Position numbers and translations under genes: made by a program
Notes under the pieces: model-generated
Databases searched by the model: none
The model's input: only the letters and a program-made list of their open reading frames with translations
Told to the model about the DNA's origin: nothing
Assembly (NCBI GenBank): GCA_033980235.1
Contig: CM067067.1
Coordinates: 36,869,200 to 36,933,199, forward strand
Direction: 5' to 3'
Length of the DNA: 64,000 bases
From: Diadema setosum
Lineage: Eukaryota; Echinodermata; Echinoidea; Diadematoida; Diadematidae
Shown here: positions 24,249 through 35,930 of the stretch, one piece after another
Layout of the letters: each line of letters begins with the position of its first letter
How positions within the stretch are numbered: the stretch's first letter is position 1

Positions 24249-25711
24249 TGAAGACGTTCATGAATGAGTTCGGGTGATACATCTTGTATATCTAAGCATC
24301 TTTTGGCTGCTTCAACCACAAGTCTAATTCTGTTCGAATGAGTTGTTTCTTTATCCAGATTATTGATGATGAAAGTGACAAATGACAAAAAATCAACATT
24401 GACATTGAAAGATGACGTGGCTGGTTGTTCTGGTTCCCCTGTTTGCTCTTTTTTTTCCTCAGCAGGTTCTCTTTTTTCCGTTTGGGTTCCTTGATGTACC
24501 ATAATTATTCTCTGTTTCAGAGGCGGACTTTCAACTGTATTTGATTGTGTGCTTTGGGGGGTCCTATTTTTTTCATTCTCTTGGGGTAAATTCTGTCGCT
24601 TTTTTTCACTGACCCGTTGTGTCGTCTCTACTTGTTGTGAGGGTTGGGTTTTCGACATACTCTGTCGATTCATTTCAGTAGACTGCTGCGACTTATATTG
24701 TTTTGCAGCTTGTGCGTACGACACCTTGTTCTCAAGTTTGAGCGTCTGTATCTCTTTAGCTTCTTTGTAGTAGATGCAGCCCTGGTAAGCTGCTGAATGG
24801 TTTTCTTTGCATCTAAAGCACTTTGGGTTGTCCTTTGTTTGACATTCCTCAAAGTGGTGGTTATCACCACATCTCACACATCTTATTTTCCCCCTACACT
24901 GGCTTTTTACGTGTCCGAATTGTTGGCATTGGAAACATCGTGTGAGGGGAGCTACGTATTCATGCACTCTGTATGTTTGATACAAAAAGGTGATAGATGC
25001 GGGCATTTGTTGCGTGTCAAAAAACAGTAGCACAGAAGGTGTGGGGCCTAGTACTCCTTCGATCCTTTTTTTGAAACGCTTTACTTGCATGACTCCTTGG
25101 TCCTTCAACAATTCTTGCAGCTCTTCTTCAGTAATCTGCTCATCAACTCTATGGATGACTCCTTTGCTACCCACCACTTTTGATTGTATTCTTTCAACTT
25201 TCACAGATACCCCTGCCAACTCACTCATTTCTAAGGCTTTCTTCATCTGTTTTTCGTCTTTACATACGATTTTCAGTACCCGCTTTTCTTTCACTTTGTA
25301 CATTTTTTCAACTTCCCCGATTTGTTTATGTAAGTGCTGTACTAGTTTGACGGGGCTGATCTGACAAACATTTTGCTCACCTAATCCCACTATGTTAACC
25401 GCCATATTTGATCTTTGATTTTGTCCCGTTTCTGCAGTTGCCATTTTAGAAGTAGATCTATCTGTCTCATTACACACACTTTCTTTTCTAATTCTTTTTT
25501 CCTCCTGAGTCTCCACTGTGGATTTAGATCTAGGTCTAACTTTTCTCTTCCTCCTTTCTACTCTCCAGCCACTGTCTTCATCTTCGCTGTCTTCTGTTCC
25601 CTTTCCTATTTCAATATGCTTGCTAGGTCTAGGTGATATTGAACTACGCACATCCATAGCGGCCTGATGGTAGGCCTCTTCGCCGCTGGATGAGCTTTCA
25701 TCTGCAAACAT
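24245..25711 (-). CDS. LINE ORF1, gag-like nucleic-acid-binding protein
   Basis: From the first ATG (25711) the frame gives 488 residues; it stays open upstream to about 25840 but without an ATG. The N-terminal half is charged and polar (ESSSSGEE, many K/R). Its centre has an RRM/esterase-like position in other LINEs but I cannot assign a fold. About two thirds along are three zinc knuckles: CFQCQQFGHVKSQC (CX2CX4HX4C), CVRCGDNHHFEEC (CX2CX3HX4C) and CFRCKENHSAAYQGC (CX2CX3HX6C), the triplet typical of Jockey and I-group ORF1. The C-terminal part is Q/E/K-rich and low in complexity. Its TGA stop overlaps the ORF2 ATG (ATGA at 24248-24245). The likely role is RNA binding in the retrotransposition particle. 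No stop or frameshift is seen inside it. Confidence 0.85.
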   Translation of the reverse strand: MFADESSSSGEEAYHQAAMDVRSSISPRPSKHIEIGKGTEDSEDEDSGWRVERRKRKVRPRSKSTVETQEEKRIRKESVCNETDRSTSKMATAETGQNQRSNMAVNIVGLGEQNVCQISPVKLVQHLHKQIGEVEKMYKVKEKRVLKIVCKDEKQMKKALEMSELAGVSVKVERIQSKVVGSKGVIHRVDEQITEEELQELLKDQGVMQVKRFKKRIEGVLGPTPSVLLFFDTQQMPASITFLYQTYRVHEYVAPLTRCFQCQQFGHVKSQCRGKIRCVRCGDNHHFEECQTKDNPKCFRCKENHSAAYQGCIYYKEAKEIQTLKLENKVSYAQAAKQYKSQQSTEMNRQSMSKTQPSQQVETTQRVSEKKRQNLPQENEKNRTPQSTQSNTVESPPLKQRIIMVHQGTQTEKREPAEEKKEQTGEPEQPATSSFNVNVDFLSFVTFIINNLDKETTHSNRIRLVVEAAKRCLDIQDVSPELIHERLQ

Positions 25712-25930
25712 ATTCAGATGTACTTTTGATTCATTTTTTTCCCGCCTAAAAAGGTCGCTTACTTTGTTAGTGACGGCTTTTATTAGTAGAATTGTGCAGA
25801 AGGAGTTTGCCAACAATAACAAGCTTACCTTGGCCTTCAACTAATGAGGTTAAGTGACCGAATCTTAACTGTATAAGTCCGTCCACCAATAACTCTCTCC
25901 ACAGGTGCCTCAGCTTCCCTTATTTTCTTT
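25712..25930 (-). other. Presumed LINE 5'UTR / internal promoter region
   Basis: Sequence between the first ORF1 ATG and the TG-rich flank. I-group LINEs usually carry an internal promoter here. I see no decisive motif, and the outer border is a guess based on where the TG-rich flank begins. Confidence 0.35.
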
Positions 25931-26308
25931 TATTGTATCATTGTTTGTGTGTATGTGTGTGTGTGTTTTGTGTGTATTAGGGTTGTGAAGAGATGTGTGT
26001 ATGATGCTATTTATACTCTCTGTATAATGCCAACACAAACTATGTGGGTGACAGATTTACACATGAGTATAGTTGCCATCTGATACCATCGTTGTCAATC
26101 AATGCTATCATCCCAATCAATCGACTACCTGCCCCACCCCCTTTGGTTCCAGCTTCCATTATTCTTGGTAACAAAGGGACAGCTTTTAGAGGGGTGGACT
26201 GGAATATTTGATAACTAGGACCAATGGAACAGTGACAGGATGTCAGTATGGGTAGGGTTATCTGTTTTAAGAGGTAGATCTGTAGACAAAAGAAAAAAAA
26301 AAGATAAA

Positions 26309-27101
26309 AGTTACGTTCAGACGGGAGCCCTTAACCTCAAAGTTAGGAAACTTCGAGGTTAGAGCTTGTTGTTAGGGACCGTGAAGACGCACTCGTAGTT
26401 AGCAAACCTCGAGGTTTGCTCGATGTTTCGAGCCACGAGAAATCTTATGGTTAGCACTCTAACCACGAGCTGCGGGGGGTCCCCACTCGTAGTTAAGCAT
26501 CGTGTGGACACAAAAAACAACGAACTCGAAGTTAAGAGTGACCGCGCCGTAAACTCCAGCCCCCACAATTTCCCTCTGCTTCCGGGTCAACCTCCCAAAC
26601 GTACACCACAAATACACTACACGTGAAAAACCTATGACGCACGACACAACAACATCATCTTTTCTTCCCATGCGCTTGATTTCTGAAACTGAACACATCG
26701 AACTCGCTACTGTATTCTATATTCTTCTCCGACGCTAAGAAAATGTTTTCGACGAATATCTTCATAAAGGCATAAAGTCATCAGTGCAGTGCTATCTCTG
26801 CATACCATGACAGAGAAAAAGAGTACCTGTAAGCGAGTCCGACAGGGTTGGACTAAAGAATAAATAGACGCCTTGTTAGCAGTGTGGGCTGAAACTTCCG
26901 GTTTTGTGGTTTTAACATCGAGCGGGACCAACTCGTAGTTACTGGGGGGGGGGGGGGGGGGGGGCGCAGAAGCTTAACCTTGAGGTTTCGTAACTTTGAG
27001 GTTAAGATTCGTCGTGTGGACACACGTCGTAGTTAGGGGGCAAGAGCTAAACCTCGAGGTTTCCTAACCTCGAGGTTAGGGCCTGTCGTCTGAATGTAAC
27101 T
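26309..27101. mobile_element. Foldback transposon with repeated CGAGGTTA motifs and a Myb-like remnant
   Basis: AGTTACGTTCAGACGGGAGC at the left pairs with GTCGTCTGAATGTAACT at the right; the pairing extends about 50 bp inward through TTAGGAAA. The subterminal regions repeat CTCGTAGTTA and CGAGGTTA many times, as expected of transposase-binding sites. A run of 21 G occupies 26944-26964. The interior holds a short broken frame (see 26807-26935). Probably a deletion derivative of a DNA transposon; the terminal duplication could not be fixed. Confidence 0.65.
26807..26935 (+). pseudogene. Myb/SANT-like transposon protein remnant
   Basis: From ATG 26807 the frame reads MTEKKSTCKRVRQGWTKE, then TAA at 26861-26863, then IDALLAVWAETSGF, ending at TAG about 26935. 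Spaced tryptophans in W-x3-[stop]-I-x-ALLAVW recall the Myb/SANT-like DNA-binding protein of Harbinger elements, where the pattern W-x2-E-E/x-ALL-x-x-W is usual. The match is short, so the family call is inference. The internal stop shows it is dead. Confidence 0.35.
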
Positions 27102-28310
27102 AATGAAACAAATGAGAGAGAAAAAAATGGGATGTTTGTTTTTGTATGTGTGGTTGTGTATGAGATGTACATAAGGGTAAACAGTAAAATATGAACAAAT
27201 GGTTTATGTTAGGTGTATGTGTGTGTTTGTATGTGTGTCAATGTGAGCAATGAAGATGTACAGGGGGGGGTGGGGGGACGAGAGTGTACAATAGAAAAAC
27301 ACGAAGATAGCAGCCTTGTTGTGACAGCAAACTTCCTGTGTGGAGATAGTCTTTTGTTTTGAATGAGATTAATGACTCGAGCATTTTTGTTCCAGTGGAA
27401 GTTAGAATGGAAATGAATGATAAGCATTCTGTTTATTGATATTATTTCAATGTCATTGAAGCATGTATTAAGTCTAAAAATAGCTGTCTGGATCAGGTAT
27501 AAACCAAAACAATTCTTTCATAGATGCCCTTTAAGTTGCTTTGTGTCTACAGAATATGAAAATGATATGATAATTTTGTACACTCATTTCATCAGTTATC
27601 GGCATGATAGAGAATCAAACCCCGTTATCAGAGAGTAGATGATGAAATACCAAGGGAACATCCCTTGATGTTATCGTACGTGCATTTCTTTCATGCAACT
27701 GTAAAAGGGGTTATTTTTGCGCAAGTAATTTTTTGCATTCAGCTGGATGGGATGAACTTTGCATGCTTTTCATTCTGCGTAATCAAAATTTTTTTTAGCG
27801 GAACATATGACGTGAAAAATATTTGTGTGTTTTCATTTTTGTGCTGGTTTCTGGTCGCCCAAAATGAGCAAAAAACTCAACTTTTGCAGTATTATCTACT
27901 CCATGGCTCGAAGTTTACTGCTTTGTAGCTTTATTATTTTCCCTGGATTTCATGCAAAATGAGTTTCTACAGAATTTCAGAATTTCTATATATGTGCCTT
28001 TCTACTTCTTGCCGGAAATAGAACGACATAAACTTGTTTTCTGTCGTGCCAAACCTGTCCCTGAACGGAGTTTACAGGTGACTTGCAGCCTGTGAAGTTT
28101 ATAAAAGGTCAATTAGAGGACAGAGGTAAATAAAAGTGATGCCATCCTTGTTTACATGAGATTAGATCCTGTAGGAGGACTGAGCGGATATATACTGTCA
28201 AGTATGCATTTTTATATGCCATTGTTGAATATTAGTGACACCAGTTGTTTGTTTGCTTCCTGTTTGGTAGTTGTTTTTTGCCTTTCTATTTATGACTGCT
28301 ACATATAATG
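27102..28310. other. Intron 1 sequence, nothing identified
   Basis: About 27700-27910 has gcgcaagtaa and gcggaacatatgacgtgaaa segments reminiscent of the CTGTAAAA repeats. No gene. Confidence 0.45.
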
Positions 28311-28702
28311 TTAAAGGGATGGTACAGTATTGGTGGAGATGAGAATTGCGCTTTTAACTTTTTGCAAGATACCAAGAAAACACTTGATATAGTACAGAGC
28401 ATACCATTTCAAAAGGAGTTTATTCGTTGAAAATCAGGTTTGGAATGACTGAAACATCCAAAAACAAAGTAAAACAAAGCGATCATAATAAAGTGTGGGT
28501 CCCACACTTTATTAGAATTGCTCTCTTTTTGGATATCTCAGCCATTTCAAAACCAATTTTCATCATAAATTTAGGCATTCCTCATAAAAAAAAAAAAAAA
28601 TAACTGCTCTTTCATATTTTATAAGAGGTTTCTCATTATCTCACCAAAAAAATGTTAGAAACCCGAAATTACGTCTCGACCAAACCTATACGATCCTTTT
28701 AA
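28311..28702 (+). mobile_element. MITE family B, copy 3
   Basis: TTAA-AGGGATGGTACAGTATTGG at the left; the right end reads accaaacctatacgatcctt then TTAA. The arms pair across a centre near 28500, where tgtgggtcccacactttatt lies. Long foldback structure with no coding capacity. Confidence 0.75.
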
Positions 28703-30204
28703 AATATTTAATCTACTTGTAATGTATATCATGTTATGTGATATATCATATTGCAGTATGTTTATGTAATTTTGCAATAATAAATGGACGACAATAATGT
28801 GAAAATGTAAACAGACACTGTTAGGGAGGTTTACGTATAAAAGAAGGTGAAATAGTGATATTCTTTGTTTTTGTAATAAATCATCCTATAATCTGTGAAA
28901 ATAATTAATGGATAGAAAGAAACCGAGAAATATTCATAGAGCCAGAAAGGGGATCAAGCACTGTCATATCAGACAGATTACTGGAGAGAATTAGACAAAG
29001 CTGGAAGATGCATCTTTTACTTCGAGGGAGAAAATACCCAGGGGCAAACTCTCAAAATTGCAGTACAAACTATGCCATTGTGTAGGGAGGAATGGAGGCT
29101 AATGTAGGCTCATATGAACACGTCACTACCATCAATTTATGCCAATTTTATGCAAATTGTGTACAAGTGCATGGCTTCTGCAAATCTCAGAAAGCTTGCT
29201 TTCTTTTTTTTTTTAATCTTTAAGGAAAATTTGTGGTAAACAGAGATAAGGATATAGCAATAGCCTGAGTGCTCAGGATTTCTTCTTGAATATTAATCTT
29301 ATTTTGCTATTTTTTGTTTGTGCTTGCTTCTCCTTTTTTTTTTTTTTTTTGCATTTAGCATGGATTTTTTTTAGTTGGTAATTACGATGGAAAATTAGGC
29401 ATTTTGATCAGTCGGCCGCTCAGTCAGGGTGATGCTTGTTTGGTGACTGGAGTAACCAGCTGGGAATCAAGACTGACAATCATAATTATGCAGATTGTCA
29501 GACATAATCATTGAATAACACTTTTTCTCGTCTTGCGTGGGGGCTCCTTGTGAGATGTCGTAACCAAGGACCTTGATGGAACCCCAAGTGGTGAGACAAA
29601 CATGTTATCTGTTTTGTTTTTTTCGTCCGGTGCGAAGATTGTGGATGCAGTTTATTCTGTACACTTCTATATCGCACCTCAATCTCAGTGCGTAGAAGGG
29701 GATTCTGGCTCATATTTTTGTCGATTACACGATTTGTATGTTTGGCACATGGAGAAGCTGTGTTGCTTTAACATATGTTTAAACTAATGATAATTACTTG
29801 CCGTTGGGAATTGCAGATGCATGTGGTCACATTTGTTGGTAGAGCCAGTCTCACTAGGAAATATTGCAACATTAAAATTCTGATGTGTGTTCTTTTCATT
29901 CCCACTGACACTACAAAACACAGTGAAGTTAACCCTTTTATATTAATCACAATTAAACCAATAATATCCGCATCACTAGGTAGTAAAATTGCAGTAGGAC
30001 CAGAGTAATCCGCACAATTTTGATGCTGCGATTATCCGCATCATATTCGCATAGCGACTAGACTTGGAATTTGTGAACGTGATTCAAAATCATGTCGATT
30101 ATTTCCGAGGTGAGGTCAAAAGGTCATCACTTTCTATGTGCCCAATATCGCAGGAACTTGTGCAGCTACCGTGATTATCCATCTGTACCAGGCTTTCTTT
30201 TAAG

Positions 30205-30243
<39 letters not shown>

Positions 30244-31022
30244 TGTGCATTATTTTCAGAGTTTGTGAATACAATTTTTATGGAATTTGCATCATTGCTC
30301 TTATACGGTTAGGTAGGAGATGAATTTTTGAAGGAATATCCCCCCCCAAAAAAAAAAAAAAAAAATGTGAGTTTTTGCCACTATATAATTTAATGCGTGT
30401 GCAACTGTTAAGCAGGCTGTTGCACATGACTACAGCAATGATGTAACACTAGTACCCATTGCAAGCTGCACATTTGAAGTCCAGCCACAGCGATTCCAAT
30501 CATTGAGTGGAAAACACATGCCATGATTTTTATGCAATGAGAATTTTGAGCACACAGATCATCAAAGGAAATTTACACGAGGTTAGAAAAACTGTGCTGT
30601 GATTTGTGGTGTTTCAGGTTACTAGCAACTTTTACTGATATATGACAATTTTTCTGATGTCATGATTTTCGTACTGCCAGTGTGGATGGTCCTACTGTTA
30701 CCTTATCTATCAGACCAAAGGCAAATGCCCACAGAGTCTAGCCATGACACAACATCAAGCACAGTAATTCTGAATCTGTTAGCAGACACCTGGGAAATAT
30801 AGCTGGTATGACAGAATAAACAAATATCTGATTGCCAGAAAATTTTGCTCAGGGCTTGGAAGCCAAGAATATGATGTGTTTGAATGAGTATTTGGGTTCA
30901 GATTGCTCTTGTTGTCTAAGTTTTTCTTTGAGTTTGTGTGCTTTTTTCCCCCAAAAAAGTAGGTCAAGTTATCCCCAGCTGTCAATCATCTGGATGACCA
31001 AGAGAATTCAGGACACTCCTCC
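28703..31022. other. Intron 1 sequence, nothing identified apart from T33
   Basis: AT-rich, with only short chance frames. Mixed CCCCCCCCAAAA homopolymers occur at 30341-30365. Confidence 0.45.
30207..30239. repeat. T33 homopolymer
   Basis: Thirty-three consecutive T on the + strand. It could be the A-tail of a minus-strand retroposon, but no body was recognised on its left side (29950-30206). Confidence 0.8.
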
Positions 31023-31385
31023 TTGAAGGCATAATTTACCATTTGCAGATATAACAAAACCCAGCATAAGTGCTTCAAAATAGTTCTAAAATGTGAGTTA
31101 GGGATAGAAACAACCAATGTAAAAATTTGAGTCACGATGTTAAATAATTGTTAAGTATACAAAATGTAAACAATAGTTATAATGAAAGTTTTTCCCAATT
31201 AAACCGTCTACAGTTATGGTTTAATGAGAAAAATAGTGATATCTCCATATTATATTTTAGGCCTTATTGCAAACATTTTAGATGGTAGGATGTTTTGTGA
31301 TACAACTGACCTACACATATGCATCAAAAGTAATATCTTGAAATTGTTTTATATCTCTGCTCCCAAAGGTAAACAGGACCTTTAA
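31023..31385 (+). mobile_element. MITE family A, copy 4 (first of three abutting elements)
   Basis: The left end is TTGA-AGGCATAATTTACC (one change in TTAA); the right end GGTAAACAGGACCT-TTAA shares its TTAA with the family B element that starts at 31382. The interior matches the other A copies. Confidence 0.75.
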
Positions 31386-31768
31386 AGGGACTGTACAGTA
31401 CTGGTTGAGGTGGGGATTCATGTTTTGAACATTCCTAAGTGAGATAATGAGAAACCTCCTATGAAATGTGAAAGAGCATGTAATTTACGAAGAATTCAAT
31501 GTTTATTTCGTGAAAATTGGTTTTTAAATGGCCGAGATATCCAAAAAAGTGATGATAATAATAAAAGGCGACAGGCCACACTTTTATTAGGATCTCTTTG
31601 TTTTACCTTGTTTTTGGATATCTCGGCCATTTCAAAACCGATTTTCATCAAATAAACTTTTGATACCCCTTGCATGCTCTTTGACATCTCATAGAGTGGT
31701 TTCTGAATATCTCGCAAAACGTCAAAAGCTAAATCCTCACCTCAACCAGAACTGTACATACCCTTTAA
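31382..31768 (+). mobile_element. MITE family B, copy 4 (middle of the array)
   Basis: TTAA-AGGGACTGTACAGTACTGG at the left, CCAGAACTGTACATACCCT-TTAA at the right. It shares one TTAA with the A element before it and another with the inverted A element after it. It is closely related to the B copy at 55288. Confidence 0.8.
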
Positions 31769-32135
31769 AGGTCCAGTTTACCTTTGGGAGTGCTGATTTC
31801 AAAAATTTTCAAGATATCACATTTGATGCACATGTGTGGGTCTCTTGTATCACAAAACATCCTACCATATAAAATTTTTTGCAATAAAGCCTATAATATG
31901 AGGAGATATTAGTGTTTTTCTCAATAAACCGTAACTGTAGACGGTTTAATCCGGAAACATTTTTATTATAACTATAATTGTTCACATTTTGTGTATTTAA
32001 CAACACTTAACATTGATTATACGGATTCAAATTTTTACAGCGGTTGTTTCTAGCCCTAACTCACATTTTAGAACTATTTTGAAGCATTAATATTGGGTTT
32101 TTGTTTCATCTGCAAATGGTAAATTATGCCTTTAA
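31765..32135 (-). mobile_element. MITE family A, copy 5, inverted (last of the array)
   Basis: Reverse-complement orientation: it opens TTAA-AGGTCCAGTTTACC and closes GGTAAATTATGCCT-TTAA. With the copy at 31023 it forms an inverted pair enclosing the B element. Confidence 0.8.
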
Positions 32136-33086
32136 CATGATGCCCCTAAGGAAGCATGGCACAAGTGGTTTTTGGCACTCTCTCTGTTATTTTGCACCCC
32201 TCTACAAGAACCTTGATAAAAGATGACTCTTCAGATTACTGGGCTTTTAGTGCCATGTGTAAAGTCACCCTTCATCCGTCATATTAGATTTATGCATAAA
32301 TTGGTTCCTTTTGGATCAGCATAGTGTATATTTGTCATAACAGTGGGTCAAGAATCAAGGGAAGGCTATCAATATAGGCTACTACGTCCCATAAGGTGTA
32401 CTTCCATGCGAAATTTTGTTCTTCCTAAGGTCACATCTAATTGAAATACCATGAGACAGTTGGGTCCAGTTTGCTACATGATCAGTAATTTACAACAAAT
32501 TTTGGGGCAGGTTCTGTAAATGGAAATCCGTAAGACCTGGAAGATTTACCCTTTTTTCTGTGACACTGCACACCCCCCATCCCCATCCCCCCCCCCCCCC
32601 ACATCAAAAAATAAAAAATAAATAAAAAAAATATGGGATTGATGCCATGTTGGTCCAGAGCCAGTGAAATGTCTGTCAGTAATTGAACTTCACTATTAAG
32701 GCTTTAGTGCACATGAAAATGTCATCTTGTTCATGCATGGGAAGCAATATCTGTAGATGTGAAATTTGATTGCCACATTCTTGGCTGAAGTCACATAGTG
32801 TATTCTCTGTTTGTCCCCTGTCCAAGTCTCTTCATTTGGTGTGAATTAGGAGGCAGCTGTGTGTATTAGAACTTCCCCAGGAACTTTTCAAAAACAGGAA
32901 TCTGCTTAATTTCTGCACAATGTCACATTTTGTAGGAGAACAAAATATGAAACATGTGTTGCTGCACTTTTAGTTATAGATGTAGTCAGTTTGTTGTAAT
33001 CCTGCTAAATGATCGTGTCTCATCTTGTGTTTTTATTTTGGCACACACTATGAATCTAGGGATATATTAAGCCATCGACAGTCTCT
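32136..33086. other. Intron 1 sequence, nothing identified
   Basis: A C14 run at 32587-32600 precedes an A/T-rich stretch. No coding signal. Confidence 0.5.
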
Positions 33087-33502
33087 GGGTGCATTTATCA
33101 ACTCATTTTTGGTGCAGAATTAAGGTTTCCAACTAACTTTCAGGGAGTTTTGGGCAGTTGATAAACGCAAGGCTGTTTTAAGTATTGGGTTTGAAACATG
33201 TTTCTGAAATGCCAAAAAAATTGCAATTCGCAAATGCATTTGAGCCAGAAACTTGATCCTGTAGTAGAGTTGATATTTAAATTCAAAGTCATTTTGAAAT
33301 GCGTTTATAGCTTGGACCTGCCAAGTACACATCTCCGCTCCTCAGGTCAAACTGCACAATTGAATTGTGCAGTGACAAGGCATCCTAATCGACTCACAAC
33401 AGAGTTGATAAATGCAACAAATCAAGAAACATGATCCAAAATTTTCGATTGTGGGTATTGAAACATATTTCAAACATGGGGAAGTTGTTAAATGCAGCCT
33501 TA
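33087..33502. mobile_element. Foldback element with TGCATTTATCAACT ends
   Basis: The left end GGGTGCATTTATCAACTC is complementary to the right end (gaagttgttaaatgcagcct), and a further block gttgataaa recurs inside. The interior holds a tight hairpin, CTGCACAATT-g-AATTGTGCAG, near 33352. Only one copy is seen here, so family status is unproven. Confidence 0.45.
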
Positions 33503-35725
33503 GATGTCAAGGCAAGTTCCATTGCTTTCTACCTCACATTTTAGCTTATAAATCTGAAGAACTTCTTTTTTTTTTAATGAAAGCAGGGAAACCAAATAGT
33601 CAAGCTCACTTTTCAGCTCATTGAAATTTGATAACTAGTGAAAATATAATGTTTGTATTGAAGTCATCAACTATTCAGTGATTTGCGGAATTTAGGAATA
33701 TAAAAGTAGCGGCCTCTATCATGGTTGTGCCACACTGCATTCATCTAGTGTTTATCTTTTGTCTTCTAATTGAAATGTGACTTTGGTTACTTAAATGTTT
33801 AAAAGAAAATGATAATATTGAATGTCTTCATTTATGATATGTTGGAGATTATGCAAAACAACTGGTCTTTTCTTTTTGTATATATGTTTTCAGTTTATAA
33901 TCACAAGTTCCCAGCAATCTTTCTTTTTACCTGGAGGTCAGTGTAAAAGTAATGTCCTGATGGGATTGGTTTCTGAAGTTCACCCTATCAGAGAAAAAAA
34001 GGGTTATTAAGCGTATTACCTCTGTTGATGTTTTGTGTTCTGTATTTCAGTCAGATAAGCATACATGAACTATAAAAAAACACACACCATGTAAATGGAA
34101 TGAAATGTATCATAAGTGATTGTAGGAAGTGGCAGGAAGATTTCACTGTAGAAAATGAGCAGGAAGTTCCCTTTCAATCATTTAATGGCTTTTAATTCAG
34201 AGTATATCTCTTGTCTTTAGGCTAATGGATGTTCTTCCGCTTTTTTTCTCTCTCTCTTCTGCCCATTATCGATATTGGGAGTATAGAGAGGTATGTGCGT
34301 TTGTTGTCAGAGTTTTATGAAGCTGGGAGTGATACGGGGCAGGAGTAGCGTGCATCACATGCCTGGAGCCTTGGGAGAGAATTTAAAGCAATTAATTTGA
34401 ATGGCATCAGGGAAATGTATAGATAGATGAACAGATGATCTTTTTTTTTGGGGGGGGGGGGAGGGGAGGAGGAAGAGGGGAATGTTTACCCTTTTTATTT
34501 TGCTCTACGAAACTGCTAGGAGTTTCAGTATCACTGTTCAAGTTGCCAGTACCGGTGTTGAATATTCTGATGTATTTTCAAAATACACCTGTAGTTAAAA
34601 TTTTGGCCAAAATGTAATTACTATGGGGCAGATACATGTAATAGCTATATTTTGTTCATAGTGCCTAATCATTTAGAAGTACCAATATCTTCTGGATGAG
34701 AAAATTTGAATATGACAGTGCATTGTGTCACAACACCATAAAGTTAATCTTAAGAGCACTAAATAGATCAGGCTTTAGGTTGTGTTATCATTGGTGTTTC
34801 ACGGTTAGATTTTCAATATCTGCATCACTGATTCCAAAGATAAAAAGCAAGGTTTTACTTTTTCTGATGCTTTTCCAAAAATCTAGTCTAGCATTTGGCA
34901 TTTCTGTGTATTAAATGCAGAAAACAGATTTGTTTTTCTCTCTTTTTATAGGCCTTCATTCATTGTCATTTGGTGCAATGTTGACTACAAGTGTTAACAT
35001 ATAAATTTATTAATAATAGTTAAAGGAGTTATTCTTCTGATCCTCTTGGTGTGTATAATCCATGATGACAGGCAACAACCACTTAATTTTCAGATTTGAG
35101 TTTATGTAACTCATGACCCAGTAGAGTAAATAAAGAAAGGTATCAACACAATTACTGACAGGTGTGTCTCGGAGTTTGGACTGCTCAGTTTCACTCAATG
35201 TTTTCCTTTCTATTCTGTGGGTCTGTTGTGGGGTTTGTTGTAGTCTCCACAAGATTGTGCGGCCACAGACTAGACATTCAAATCAATCCAAAAGGACTGT
35301 CGTAACAATAGCTTTGCCTGAGGTAATAACCTTGCTGGGCATGGGCCTCTACAGAGAGCAAACAAATTGTGGAAAGTACAAAGGCATTCCTGTATTTTCC
35401 CAATTTATTCTTTCCTGTTTCTTCCGTAGGGTAGCGAAAGAAGTGTCACTACGAGTAGAGCGTAAAAGTTTTATCCATGCAAGAGCTTTGAAAGATTGAT
35501 CGAAGACACGTTCGCTAGAAAATGACACAACAAAATTTTGAGAAACGTAATGGACTGGTCAAGATTTTCATACACTGTTGACAATGGCTGCCTGTGTAGT
35601 ATATAGGAATAAGAATGGTTGCCCACAAAGTTTTTCCCAAACCTGTGATTATCTGTTCGGGTGGGTTTCTTGCTCGTTCCATGCTAGGTTTTGATGCCTC
35701 TGCCCAGAAGGCTGCCACAGTTATT
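33503..35725. other. Intron 1 sequence, nothing identified
   Basis: G12 run at 34450-34461. The 111-codon frame at 35164-35499 has no recognisable domain. Confidence 0.45.
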
Positions 35726-35930
35726 AGCCCAAATTCACAAAAGGTAGCTTAAAAATCCAGTCCATGGTTGGTTTAAGTTTAGTCCATGGACTAAAACAAG
35801 CATGAAATAGGCGTACCTTTCATGTTCCTGTGTCAGCGCTCATTCATTATTGAATGTCTGCTGACATTAAACAGACAAAATTTGCTTAATCCATGAGCTA
35901 AATTTAATCCACTTCTGTGAATATGGGCCA
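35726..35930. mobile_element. Foldback MITE with GGCCCATATTCACA ends
   Basis: AGCCCAAATTCACAAAAG at the left pairs with CTTCTGTGAATATGGGCC at the right, and the arms continue to pair around ggtttaagtttagtccatgg and taatccatgagctaaattt. About 205 bp, non-coding. Confidence 0.55.

Larger units (their letters stand above)
20346..25930 (-). mobile_element. Near-complete non-LTR retrotransposon (I/Jockey-group LINE with RNase H)
   Basis: On the minus strand the order is 5'UTR, ORF1 (gag-like), ORF2 (endonuclease, RT, RNase H), a short 3'UTR of about 74 nt and a run of 13 A (T13 at 20346-20358 on +). APE-type endonuclease plus RT plus RNase H plus zinc-knuckle ORF1 is the layout of the I group (I, Nimb, Outcast, Ingi); the exact clade needs a tree. 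It lies antisense to the host AGAP gene inside intron 1, the orientation best tolerated in introns. The ends are uncertain: TG-rich sequence flanks both sides (about 20331-20345 and 25960-25978, both with a TTTTGTGTGT core) and might be target-site duplication or chance microsatellite. Confidence 0.85.

Noticed and set aside
22765..25636. Plus-strand frames inside the LINE
   Set aside because: Shadows of the minus-strand ORF1 and ORF2.
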